Of a stretch of 64,000 nt of DNA, positions 50,421 through 58,962 are shown piece after piece. Source of the DNA: a virus; IMG/VR virus record IMGVR_UViG_3300013005_003891, positions 1 to 64,000 of that record. One strand, written 5' to 3'. The position numbers and the translations under genes are program-made. A model generated the notes under the pieces. The model was given only the letters and a program-made list of their open reading frames with translations. It made no database searches and had not been told where the DNA came from. Every line of letters starts with the position of its first letter. The stretch's first letter is position 1.

Positions 50421-51227
50421 TTATTTTATAATTTTATCTAAACGGTTAATTTTTCTAAATTTATTTACATTGTAATGTAAAGCATACCAGTTAATATCTT
50501 CAGAGGCACGATTCATAACATGGTCAATTTTAGTAATTGGTTTCTCATCCAAACCATGTTCTTTATACATTTTATCTTCCATCGCAGCCATAATTGGATT
50601 TGAAGTATCTATACTTTCAATGAATGGGTAATTCTGGTGGAATAAAAACTCTTGAGGAGCAGCACATCCAAGTAAGTGAACTCTATCAGTAGATTGAATA
50701 ACATCGCTATTATACAACTTACCTATAACATTTACTCGACCCATTGCAGTAGAAATTGCTGGTAATATATGAGTAAAATGCTCTTTATAATACCCGGCAC
50801 CATATGAAAATGCTATTTTCTTATAACCTAATGATTTATATTTTAAATAACATTCAGCTGCTTCTTCAATATTAGTTGCTTGAACAACCGCTACTTTAGT
50901 AGTATAGTAAGGTAACTTAATTTTAGCCCATTCTGCAGCATTATCAATAGATGCTTGCATATCTTGCCATACATCAGGTACAATAAATTCATTTGGTTCA
51001 AAGTAATTAACCCAATGTAATAGACGTTCAGTATCATAAGCATGTCCTAGTTCATGTAAACTATTATCCATGATAATGTAACGACCATCTTTCTTTGCTT
51101 GGTCAAAATACTTAAAATATTCATACTCACTATCTAGTAAGTGAGGCAAACAATAATCGTAATCATTGAATGTTTGTGAGACGTTTAGTACTGCTAATGG
51201 TACTTCATGTGAGACTTTTATTTTCAT
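50421..51227 (-). CDS. dpdA: DpdA-like DNA 7-deazaguanine transglycosylase
   Basis: TGT-fold protein similar to phage DpdA: MDNSLHELGHAYD near 53 (candidate catalytic Asp), EFIVPDVWQDM near 80, KIAFSYGAGYYKEH near 138, RVHLLGCAAPQEFLF near 180 and FIESIDTSNPIMAAM near 200. It would swap guanine in DNA for preQ0. 268 residues, smaller than tRNA TGT (about 370). Preceding queC, queD, queE and folE supply the base. Confidence 0.8.
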   Translation of the reverse strand: MKIKVSHEVPLAVLNVSQTFNDYDYCLPHLLDSEYEYFKYFDQAKKDGRYIIMDNSLHELGHAYDTERLLHWVNYFEPNEFIVPDVWQDMQASIDNAAEWAKIKLPYYTTKVAVVQATNIEEAAECYLKYKSLGYKKIAFSYGAGYYKEHFTHILPAISTAMGRVNVIGKLYNSDVIQSTDRVHLLGCAAPQEFLFHQNYPFIESIDTSNPIMAAMEDKMYKEHGLDEKPITKIDHVMNRASEDINWYALHYNVNKFRKINRLDKIIK

Positions 51228-51234
51228 AACTTAT

Positions 51235-51266
51235 TTAATATAAATATATTTCTTTTTATTGCCAAA
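51235..51266 (-). promoter_or_regulatory. Promoter ahead of dpdA
   Basis: Minus strand: TTTG, 20 bases, TATATTAA. The spacer has no hairpin. Starts the deazaguanine gene set. Confidence 0.65.
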
Positions 51267-51275
51267 CTATCTTTC

Positions 51276-51797
51276 TTAATAAGGAAGATCATTTTCTGGT
51301 CTATTTTGTAACCATTTTTTATACTGTTGAATCAATTCCTCAGTAGTACCTTCTGCATGTTCATAAATGAATGTATGTACTTGTTCTGTGGTACCACCAA
51401 TCCAATGTTTTAGACTGTATTTTAGACTACTCATACGTTCTTTTTCATCACGTTCAAAATCTTTTCTTAGATTTTCAATACGTCTATTATACATTTTGAT
51501 AGCATTACGTTCATGTTCTTGTTTTACTTCAAAACCTTTATCACTGTTACGTATTTCTGCTATTTCTTCAGCCATCCACCAGTACTCATAATTGATATAC
51601 TTGGCGTAAGGTGAGTATTCAAAGTCACCATTTTTCATTTTCTCGTCAATACGAGCTTTAGCTCCTAATGGTTTATGAATTTGGTATCGTCTATGCCAAT
51701 AAAATACATTAAACTTAGCTAGTTTAGCTGGTTTAGGTGGTGCTTCAATCCCAAATATAGGATTAAATTCTTTCAAAACTTGTTCTACTGTAACCAT
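51276..51797 (-). CDS. Hypothetical protein (173 aa)
   Basis: Helical, highly charged, with a probable coiled coil near 95-130 (NRRIENLRKDFERDEKER). No domain recognised. Ends just before the dpdA promoter, so it closes the transcript from 52090. Confidence 0.55.
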   Translation of the reverse strand: MVTVEQVLKEFNPIFGIEAPPKPAKLAKFNVFYWHRRYQIHKPLGAKARIDEKMKNGDFEYSPYAKYINYEYWWMAEEIAEIRNSDKGFEVKQEHERNAIKMYNRRIENLRKDFERDEKERMSSLKYSLKHWIGGTTEQVHTFIYEHAEGTTEELIQQYKKWLQNRPENDLPY

Positions 51798-52090
51798 TAT
51801 TTTTCTGTTAATTCGCCTGCAAATACTTCTTCTAATAATTCCTCAATGTCAGGTAAGTCAGTTAACTCTCTAAAACGTTCAGCATCAAAACTAGGTTCTA
51901 ATAATTGACCTTGATATTGAACTGTTCTAGCATTAGTTACTTCTTCTAAAGTAACACCAATACCATGAGGATATTGATTAGCTGTCCTAATTGTGTAATA
52001 CTTTCCTTTGATAGGACGGTTAGGTACAGTTTCTATTGTTTTTTGTTTCCATGTATCGTTGATACATTCTACTAGTGCTCCTACTTTCAT
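51797..52090 (-). CDS. Hypothetical protein, SH3/KOW-like look (97 aa)
   Basis: Beta-rich start (VGALVECINDTWKQK; KGKYYTIRTANQY) and LLEPSFDAERFRELTDLPDI, a phrase common in unnamed phage proteins. The acidic end follows. Start lies after a terminator-promoter module. Confidence 0.55.
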   Translation of the reverse strand: MKVGALVECINDTWKQKTIETVPNRPIKGKYYTIRTANQYPHGIGVTLEEVTNARTVQYQGQLLEPSFDAERFRELTDLPDIEELLEEVFAGELTEK

Positions 52091-52094
52091 ATCT

Positions 52095-52126
52095 TAAATA
52101 TAACAAAGAATGGCCCGAAGGCCAAA
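52095..52126 (-). promoter_or_regulatory. Terminator-promoter module
   Basis: Minus strand: TTTG, 20 bases, TATATTTA, with the GGCC-TTCG-GGCC hairpin and T-rich tail. Ends the nrd/leader-family transcript and starts the genes at 52090 and 51797. Confidence 0.8.
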
Positions 52127-52153
52127 CTTTAAATGTAATATGTTACTAGATTA

Positions 52154-52777
52154 TTAAATCATATCATCTTCTTGTTTAAATGATTTAGATAGATCTGACA
52201 TATGTAATGAATCAACAACATCTTTAATATATTTTAACTCTCTAGATGAAAGTTTACTTTCAATATAGTCAGCAATTTCTTTTCTAATTGCATCAAATTC
52301 AAAGGAGGATGCTGAGTTATATTTTTCAAACATATCTTGTAATACTTGATCGTTTTTAAAACGAAGGAGTATTGGTCTAATATACTTATTAAATTTACGA
52401 TCACTTATTTTGTTTTTTAATTTTCTAATAGTATCACCTATTGGACCATATTGGATATTATCTAGAGCTAAAGCAGTACCACCAACAATACCAGCTGTTG
52501 CTAATACTAATCCAACACCTCCTACTAGCACAGTACCCATAGCATCTAGCACATAGTTTTCATTTATTGGATTTTCATCTTTAGGACTTTCATCATCTGG
52601 GTAAAGTATATCCATTACAGCATTTACATCAACATTTACTCCTAATTGTTGTATAGCTTTTAAAGTATCCATGATACCGTTTTGATATGCTGAAGGAGTT
52701 TGTTCTTTACCTGGGTAGTCAAATCCAAGTTCGTTTATCTCTTCTTTGATGATTTGTTTAAGTTGTGATAGTTTCAT
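52154..52777 (-). CDS. Leader-family protein 2, membrane-active look (207 aa)
   Basis: Leader MKLSQLKQIIKEEINELGFD with INE fitting (L/I)xE cleavage. A hydrophobic stretch near 85-108 (GTVLVGGVGLVLATAGIVGG) could cross a membrane. The C-terminal half is helical and basic. If packaged in the head it could reach the host membrane on injection. All inference. Confidence 0.65.
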   Translation of the reverse strand: MKLSQLKQIIKEEINELGFDYPGKEQTPSAYQNGIMDTLKAIQQLGVNVDVNAVMDILYPDDESPKDENPINENYVLDAMGTVLVGGVGLVLATAGIVGGTALALDNIQYGPIGDTIRKLKNKISDRKFNKYIRPILLRFKNDQVLQDMFEKYNSASSFEFDAIRKEIADYIESKLSSRELKYIKDVVDSLHMSDLSKSFKQEDDMI

Positions 52778-52778
52778 A

Positions 52779-53129
52779 TTAGTCTTTTGTGTATCGGTTA
52801 ATTAAATCTCCTAAAGATACATATGATCTGCCTCCACTATATCCTCGAGCTTCTGACATAGCTCTTAACAGCATTTTTGCTTCTGGTGATGCTTCCATTT
52901 GCTTAACTATGTTCTTAAGTTCAGATTCATATGCTAATATTTTTGGAGCCATTTCTACAGCTAGGTCAATTACTTTTTGACCATATCTCTTAACCATATC
53001 ATCATCATACTGAGTCTTTACACCAGCATATCCATATAAATCAGCTACTTTAGATTCTAGATTACTAGCTTCATTTAAAGAATCTTTAATTTCTTCTTTG
53101 ATGATTTGTTTTAGTTGAGATAGTTTCAT
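52779..53129 (-). CDS. Leader-family protein 3 (116 aa)
   Basis: Leader MKLSQLKQIIKEEIKDSLNE, LNE fitting (L/I)xE. Body is helical (LAVEMAPKILAYESELKNIV) with a Gly/Tyr-rich end. One base from the gene below. No known domain. Confidence 0.65.
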   Translation of the reverse strand: MKLSQLKQIIKEEIKDSLNEASNLESKVADLYGYAGVKTQYDDDMVKRYGQKVIDLAVEMAPKILAYESELKNIVKQMEASPEAKMLLRAMSEARGYSGGRSYVSLGDLINRYTKD

Positions 53130-53135
53130 AACAAC

Positions 53136-53807
53136 TTACTTCTTAGGAGTAATAACCATTTCACCTTTAGCGTTAGTGGTTATAGTGTATTTTTGATCAA
53201 AATCTGGTGAGTTAACTAATTTAGCCATGTCACTACCAGTGTATGTTTTCGCAGGGCTAGCTGGCGCGTTCTTTGCCGCGAGCCAAGCTTTTGCATCATC
53301 TCTAGAGTTAGAACCTACATCTTTGGTTGTACCAAATTTATTAACAAAATCCGCTAATTCATTATATGATCTTATAACATCATCTGGTTCAATTTCGTAA
53401 AGATTGTAATCTATACCATAAAAAATATCATTAAGCTTCTGAATCTGTTTTGCTAAATTTTTATCTTTAAGATAATCAGTAATATCATCCTCAACTGTTA
53501 CTGAAGGTGGGAAAGTATCTGTATTTTTAGATATAAAATCTATAAACTTTTTATCTCCTTTAGCATGAGCATCAGCTAATTTCTGAAGAAACTTTGTCAC
53601 ATATTTAAAAGAGCCTGGTTTTTCGTCAGATATAGTTTCATAACCACTCTCTTCTTTACTTAAACCTGGTTGAGGTGTTGTTAATACATTAAATATATTA
53701 TCAAGTTTAGTAAAATCTAAAGGTTTTAATGCTGGGGTAGCAGGTGCTTCTTTTAAAGAATTTTGAATTTCTTCTTTGATGATTTGTTTTAGTTGTGATA
53801 GTTTCAT
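53136..53807 (-). CDS. Leader-family protein 4 (223 aa)
   Basis: Leader MKLSQLKQIIKEEIQNSLKE, LKE fitting (L/I)xE. Body is helical, acidic and Lys-rich, with FIDFISKNTDTFPPSVT. Ends in beta-like YTITTNAKGEMVITPKK. Largest of the set. Follows nrdA on the same strand. Confidence 0.65.
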   Translation of the reverse strand: MKLSQLKQIIKEEIQNSLKEAPATPALKPLDFTKLDNIFNVLTTPQPGLSKEESGYETISDEKPGSFKYVTKFLQKLADAHAKGDKKFIDFISKNTDTFPPSVTVEDDITDYLKDKNLAKQIQKLNDIFYGIDYNLYEIEPDDVIRSYNELADFVNKFGTTKDVGSNSRDDAKAWLAAKNAPASPAKTYTGSDMAKLVNSPDFDQKYTITTNAKGEMVITPKK

Positions 53808-53837
53808 TTTTATTAAGAATTATTTACTATAAATATA

Positions 53838-55562
53838 TTATCCTTCACAACTGATGCATTCCGATAAACGCTGTAAATTATCTCCTCTTAATACTGATTC
53901 AGTACGTAAGTAGTATAATGTTTTAATCCCTAGTTTATGAGCCTCTTTATGTACTTGGCTAATCCATTTTGGAGTATCATTTGGATCAAAACATAAGTTT
54001 AATGAGATAGCTTGGTCTACATATTCTTGTCTAACACCATTTTGTCTTACAATTTCTAATTGGTTGATTTCTTTGAATGTTAAGAATACTTCCTTTTCTT
54101 CATCAGTTAAAATATAAGAAGGAACATTAATAACTGAACCTTGGTCTTTTAGAATTTGTTCCCAAACACTATCAATGTTATATCCTTTAGTTTCAAGTAA
54201 TTCCTCTAATATTTTATTACGCTTAATGAATACACCTTTCGCTGTTTTCAAATTATAAACATTAGCAGGAATAGGTTCAATTGAAGGTGATACACCTCCT
54301 GAAATATGAGCGTTTGATACTGTAGGTGCAATTGCTAAGTGATGAGTATGTCTCATACCTGTGCCTTTACACCATTCTGGCTCACCATATAATTCTGCTT
54401 GGTCGTGAGATGCTTTTAAAGCGCCTTTCTCAATAAAGTCAGATATCATTCTTGTATAAGCAGTTGCTTGAATACCTACAAATGGTAAATTCTTTGATTG
54501 TAAAAATGTATGCCATCCTAAAACACCAATTCCAATTGCTCTACCTTTAGTAGCAGAACGAACTGTGTTTTCCATAAACTTAACATTTTTAGCTCTATCA
54601 ATAAATTCTTGTAATACACCTTCCAAAAACCAACAAGTTAACTCAGGTAATGTCATTCCATTTTCAAATGTAAAATCTTTCCATTCATCCCAACGAGCTA
54701 AGTTTAAAGATGATAAACAACAAATAAATGAATGTAATTCATCTGTATATAATGAAATCTCAGAACAAATGTTAGTCATTGATACATGTAAGTTATTTTT
54801 CTTATATGCTTCAGGATTTGTATTATTAACATTATCTTCAAACATAATATAAGGCTCACCTGTCTCAAGACGTGTTTTTAAAATCTCACCCCACAACTTC
54901 ATTGCTCTAGGTTCTTTATTGTCTAGGTTAGTCATAAACTGGTCATCAATAACAACACATTGGTGTAAGTTCAAACATTGACGATTAACATCACCTTTTG
55001 GTCTACGAATTTGTAAAAATTCCTCAACATCAGGGTGATTAATATTTAAGTTAACTGATGCCGCTCCTCTACGAACTGATCCTTGGTTAGTAGCTAAAAT
55101 GGTTGAATCATAAATTTTAGCCCACGGAACAATACCTTCAGATACACCATTGTCTTTAATCGCTTTACCTCGGCCTCTAATGCGAGATAAACCAATACCT
55201 ACACCACCACCTTGAGATGATAGTCTCATTAATTCAGAGTTAGCATCTGCAATACCTTCGATGCTGTCTCCAACATCGATACCAAAGCATGAAATAGGCA
55301 TTCCACGTTCTGTACCTAAGTTTGATAATACAGGTGATGCTAAACATAACCAATTCTTGACTATCGCCTCATAAAAGAACGGTTGTAAGTCTTTACGTTT
55401 TAATCTACGAGCAGCTGATTTAGTTACTCTTTTATATGCGTCAAATACATCTTCATCAGGCAATAAATAACCTTTTGAAATCATGCTAACAGCAATCTCA
55501 TCCATCCAACTTGGGTAGTTCTTTCCTTTAACCCATCCATCTGTGTCTACTTGTATACTCAT
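53838..55562 (-). CDS. nrdA: Ribonucleotide reductase large subunit NrdA (class I)
   Basis: Reduces NDPs to dNDPs with NrdB. Redox Cys: PISCFGID, NICSEI (radical Cys with Asn and Glu) and FICCLSSLNL; radical-path TLYYLRTES; C-terminal shuttle pair CISCEG. At 574 residues it is far shorter than E. coli or T4 NrdA (about 755); the N-terminal ATP cone is missing, so dATP feedback control is probably lost. nrdB lies directly above. Confidence 0.95.
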   Translation of the reverse strand: MSIQVDTDGWVKGKNYPSWMDEIAVSMISKGYLLPDEDVFDAYKRVTKSAARRLKRKDLQPFFYEAIVKNWLCLASPVLSNLGTERGMPISCFGIDVGDSIEGIADANSELMRLSSQGGGVGIGLSRIRGRGKAIKDNGVSEGIVPWAKIYDSTILATNQGSVRRGAASVNLNINHPDVEEFLQIRRPKGDVNRQCLNLHQCVVIDDQFMTNLDNKEPRAMKLWGEILKTRLETGEPYIMFEDNVNNTNPEAYKKNNLHVSMTNICSEISLYTDELHSFICCLSSLNLARWDEWKDFTFENGMTLPELTCWFLEGVLQEFIDRAKNVKFMENTVRSATKGRAIGIGVLGWHTFLQSKNLPFVGIQATAYTRMISDFIEKGALKASHDQAELYGEPEWCKGTGMRHTHHLAIAPTVSNAHISGGVSPSIEPIPANVYNLKTAKGVFIKRNKILEELLETKGYNIDSVWEQILKDQGSVINVPSYILTDEEKEVFLTFKEINQLEIVRQNGVRQEYVDQAISLNLCFDPNDTPKWISQVHKEAHKLGIKTLYYLRTESVLRGDNLQRLSECISCEG

Positions 55563-55572
55563 TTTTTGTTTT

Positions 55573-56523
55573 TTATAAATCGTCCCAATCTGCTGTTGAC
55601 TTTGAGTAACTAGTTACTCTTCCCGCAAAGAAATCTTGATGCGTTTTACCGCTTGTTAAATGACCGAACCACTCAATTTGTTTTAATAAACCCGGATCAA
55701 TGTCATTATAAATTGCATTATAACCTAATTCTAACATTTTCTCGTTAGCTCGTGCTTTAATGAAATTCTTTAATTGATTAACATTTAATCCATCAACATC
55801 TCCCATTTCAAATGCCTTATCAATAAAATCAAATTCTAATTGTACTGATATTTGGCATGCTTCTATTACTGCGTCTCTTAGTCTGTTATTATTTAGTTCA
55901 GGTTGTTCTTCAAGTAATGTTCTAAACAACCAACATCCTGCTTTAGAATGTAATGATTCATCTCTAACACTCCACTCAACAATTTGGCCTGTTCCTTTCA
56001 TTAAGTTTCTTAATTGGAAACTCATTAATATAGCAAACGAACTAAACAAATTTACTCCTTCAGTGAACGCTGAGAATATAGCTAATGATAATGCTCTTTC
56101 CTCTAATGTTTCACCTGGTGTTTCAATTAAACGCTCAATTTTTGCTTTTGATGTTTCATCTTCTAAGAACGCTTGAAAATCATCTAAACCTAATTCTTCA
56201 TTCAAACGAGCATATGCTTCAGCATGAATTGATTCAAAATCAGCAAACACACGAGCCATTGCTTGAATTTCAGGTTTTGGAAACCATACTGATACTTTTG
56301 TCGACCAATAATCGTTCACATGAACTTCTGTTTGGGCAAATGACTTTAATATGTTTCCAATTAAATTCCTTTCAGGTTCTGTTAATTTGCCTTTCCAGTC
56401 ACCTAAATCTGATGCTAATGGCACTTCGTCTGCTAACCAATGTGAGCGATGTTGATCTTTATAAAAATCAAACGCCTGTTGGTACTCAAACGGCTTGTAA
56501 AAATTTCTTATTTTAGTAATCAT
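55573..56523 (-). CDS. nrdB: Ribonucleotide reductase small subunit NrdB
   Basis: Metal and radical site: FESIHAEAYARL near 108-120 (Glu, His and the Tyr seven after Glu), SVRDESLHSKAG near 197, ending DWDDL, the tail that binds NrdA. An upstream AQTEVHVNDYW stands where the first metal ligand is expected. 316 residues, slightly short. Provides the radical for NrdA. Confidence 0.93.
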   Translation of the reverse strand: MITKIRNFYKPFEYQQAFDFYKDQHRSHWLADEVPLASDLGDWKGKLTEPERNLIGNILKSFAQTEVHVNDYWSTKVSVWFPKPEIQAMARVFADFESIHAEAYARLNEELGLDDFQAFLEDETSKAKIERLIETPGETLEERALSLAIFSAFTEGVNLFSSFAILMSFQLRNLMKGTGQIVEWSVRDESLHSKAGCWLFRTLLEEQPELNNNRLRDAVIEACQISVQLEFDFIDKAFEMGDVDGLNVNQLKNFIKARANEKMLELGYNAIYNDIDPGLLKQIEWFGHLTSGKTHQDFFAGRVTSYSKSTADWDDL

Positions 56524-56540
56524 ATAATTTTAATATAACA

Positions 56541-57905
56541 TCAAGATTGTAGTTCAAAAAATTTCTTTTGAAGAATGTCTCGATCTAGGCTATTTATTTC
56601 ACTAAAACTGTTTACAGGTTTAGATGGTGTATATGATTCTTCATTTTCATCATAATCGTTAAATATCTCGAAACGACCTGTTGATGTATCAATTTTAGCT
56701 CCAAATGTCATACCGTCACCTCCATATCTGTTTTTCATAAAGTGAAATCTACCTGTTCCAGCTACTTTGTCTTCTTTTTTACGAGAGAGAGAAATAGCCA
56801 CATCTGTAATCATGACTTTGTCATAGCTACCTGCGGCTTTATCACCCTCAATAACATCGTCTTTAGCTCCCGCTCTATTAACTTGAGATACACTCCAAAT
56901 AGGTAACTTCAATTCACGAGCAAGACCTTTAGTACTAAGATAAATATCATCAATTTCATCCTTACGCTCACGATTGTTTCTTTTTGATCGAAGTAAGTCT
57001 ACGTAATCGATAATAATCAAATCTGGTTTGAAATCTAAGTCAATACATTTTTGAATATGTGATTCTATTGTTGAAATAGATGCTTTACCAGGTGAATATT
57101 CTTTAATAACTAAGTTACCTGGTAGTTCAAGTATTTCTTTTTCAACTTGGTCTTTAAAACCCATAATGTTATTTACAGGTATTCCTGTTAAACAAGCATC
57201 ATATCGTCTTCCAACATAACTTTCACCTAACTCTAAAGTATAGTGTATTACATTAAAACCTAATTGGACAGCGTGTGCTCCTAAAGCAATCAATGTCCAT
57301 GATTTACCTCCTCCCGGATTACCAAATATTAATCCAAAGTCACCTTCACCTAAACCACCTTGTAATAGGTCATTAAATAAAGGCCAAGGTGTAGCAATCG
57401 GGCTTCTGTCTTCTTCTCTATATCGAGATTCAACATCTTTACTATATTCTAATCCTAAATTCTTATCACCACCAGCTTTTAAAGCGTTATCAACTAAGTT
57501 TCTAATTGAATCATAGTCACCAGCGTTTAATAAATCTACTGATGTTAATAATGCTTTCTTTAATTGTTGGTTCTTACAGAAGTTAGAAAACTCTTCCTCT
57601 ACATAAGCTAAGTCATCGTCTGATGCTTTATATGCTTCTTTTAATTGTTCCTTAATTGATAATTGTAGAACTTCATTATCGATTTTCTTTACTTGTACTT
57701 TCAAGACTTCCATACTTGGTGTAGTATGGTATTTGTCATAGTACTTTAAGATTTCACTTATGACCCATTTATGAGCTGAGTTATCGAAATACTCTTCGCT
57801 TATAATGTCATGTATGTTGACTAAAAATTCCTTATGTGTCAATAAGGAAGATATCACTTTCGTCTGGAAATGTATTCCATACGAGGACAATGTACTTAAC
57901 GTCAT
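56541..57905 (-). CDS. 41: Replicative helicase, gp41 (DnaB-like)
   Basis: DnaB-family ATPase: N-terminal helical domain to about 150, Walker A IFGNPGGGKSWTL at 193-205, Walker B LIIIDYVDLLRS near 295, motif WSVSQVNRAG near 330. 454 residues, like T4 gp41 (475). Unwinds DNA at the fork and recruits primase; a gp61 primase is not visible in this window. Confidence 0.93.
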   Translation of the reverse strand: MTLSTLSSYGIHFQTKVISSLLTHKEFLVNIHDIISEEYFDNSAHKWVISEILKYYDKYHTTPSMEVLKVQVKKIDNEVLQLSIKEQLKEAYKASDDDLAYVEEEFSNFCKNQQLKKALLTSVDLLNAGDYDSIRNLVDNALKAGGDKNLGLEYSKDVESRYREEDRSPIATPWPLFNDLLQGGLGEGDFGLIFGNPGGGKSWTLIALGAHAVQLGFNVIHYTLELGESYVGRRYDACLTGIPVNNIMGFKDQVEKEILELPGNLVIKEYSPGKASISTIESHIQKCIDLDFKPDLIIIDYVDLLRSKRNNRERKDEIDDIYLSTKGLARELKLPIWSVSQVNRAGAKDDVIEGDKAAGSYDKVMITDVAISLSRKKEDKVAGTGRFHFMKNRYGGDGMTFGAKIDTSTGRFEIFNDYDENEESYTPSKPVNSFSEINSLDRDILQKKFFELQS

Positions 57906-57914
57906 AACTTTTAT

Positions 57915-58961
57915 TTATTTAAAACTGTTTAAAACTTTGAATGTGTCTCTAATCCAATACTCTACATTTTTGATTGTATGATGTAACCCATCTTCGTTAT
58001 ATAACTTAATGAACTCAGCTGCTTTTGTTCTTTCAATTGGTTGTTCAACTATACTCTCAATATGCTTCTTTTCACCCTCATCTAGTAACGGATTACCTAA
58101 ATCCATAATCAAATAATTGTTCCTAATACTCTCGTTATTAAAAACCACCCTGGAATAAATAATATTGTCTTTGTATTTAGACTCACTTATTTCAAAAACC
58201 TCTTCTAAAGTCATTTCTCTATCTGCTAATTCAGGGAACAATTTAAATAACTTTTTAGGTCCTAATCCTTGTACTCCTGGTATTTTATCTGAATTATCAC
58301 CCATTAATGTCTTATATAAGATAAAATTATGAGCTGGGAGGCCAAATTTTTCTTTTACTAGTTTTGGTGTATAATATTCTTTAACCATAGGACTATAAAC
58401 TGTTATGTTATCGTCTACTAGTTGTAAGAAATCTTTATCCGCCGACACAATTGTGCATTTGCTGTCGTATTTAGTGGCCATATAACGGGATAAATGCGCT
58501 ATAATGTCATCTGCCTCGACCTTATCGAGCATAATTAGATTGACAGGTAAACACCTTAAATAGTGAATGAGTCGAGAAATTTGATTTACTTTAGACTCAT
58601 GTTCTTCATCTAAATCATCAAATGTATCATGGTTAGTCATTCGGGTTTGATTCCTACCTGATTTGTATTCCGGGAGTAAGTTCTTCCTGTTTATGGAAGA
58701 ACCCACTCCGTCGAATACAATATACACAGATGTAGGTTTATTTGTGTTAATTAGAAAACTTAATGATCTTAAAAAACCACCTAAACCACCAACATGAACT
58801 CCTCCCTGGTTAACATAATTCAATACTGCGAAGTTTCTTAAGAATAGATTTAAACCATCTATAATTAATACTTTATCATGTTTTGAAAATGTACCTGTGA
58901 CTTCTTCATCGTCTCCTGGTTTAATATTATCTAATAACCGGAATAAATCTTTTTTATCCAT
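57915..58961 (-). CDS. rnh: FEN-like 5'-3' nuclease (T4 RNase H type)
   Basis: Acidic metal sites of the FEN family: LIIDGLNLFLRNF near 28, VFDGVGSS near 82, VEADDIIAHL near 148, VSADKDFLQLV near 170 and the helix-two-turn-helix DKIPGVQGLGPKK near 220. Removes RNA primers and flaps. I start at ATG 58961 (MDKKDLFRLL); the longer frame starts only with TTG. 348 residues. Confidence 0.9.
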   Translation of the reverse strand: MDKKDLFRLLDNIKPGDDEEVTGTFSKHDKVLIIDGLNLFLRNFAVLNYVNQGGVHVGGLGGFLRSLSFLINTNKPTSVYIVFDGVGSSINRKNLLPEYKSGRNQTRMTNHDTFDDLDEEHESKVNQISRLIHYLRCLPVNLIMLDKVEADDIIAHLSRYMATKYDSKCTIVSADKDFLQLVDDNITVYSPMVKEYYTPKLVKEKFGLPAHNFILYKTLMGDNSDKIPGVQGLGPKKLFKLFPELADREMTLEEVFEISESKYKDNIIYSRVVFNNESIRNNYLIMDLGNPLLDEGEKKHIESIVEQPIERTKAAEFIKLYNEDGLHHTIKNVEYWIRDTFKVLNSFK

Positions 58962-58962
58962 T

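Noticed and set aside
53820-53836. T4-type late promoters (TATAAATA) ahead of some genes
   Set aside because: The matches seen (near 53829, 16141 and 11153) are on the plus strand, opposite to all genes, and have no consistent distance to starts.
56085-56516. A 143-codon plus-strand frame opposite nrdB
   Set aside because: Leu/His-rich shadow; the minus frame is clearly nrdB.
56524-56560. A further promoter copy ahead of nrdB
   Set aside because: TATATTAA is there but the nearest TTTG is only 17 bases away; does not fit the strict spacing of the others.
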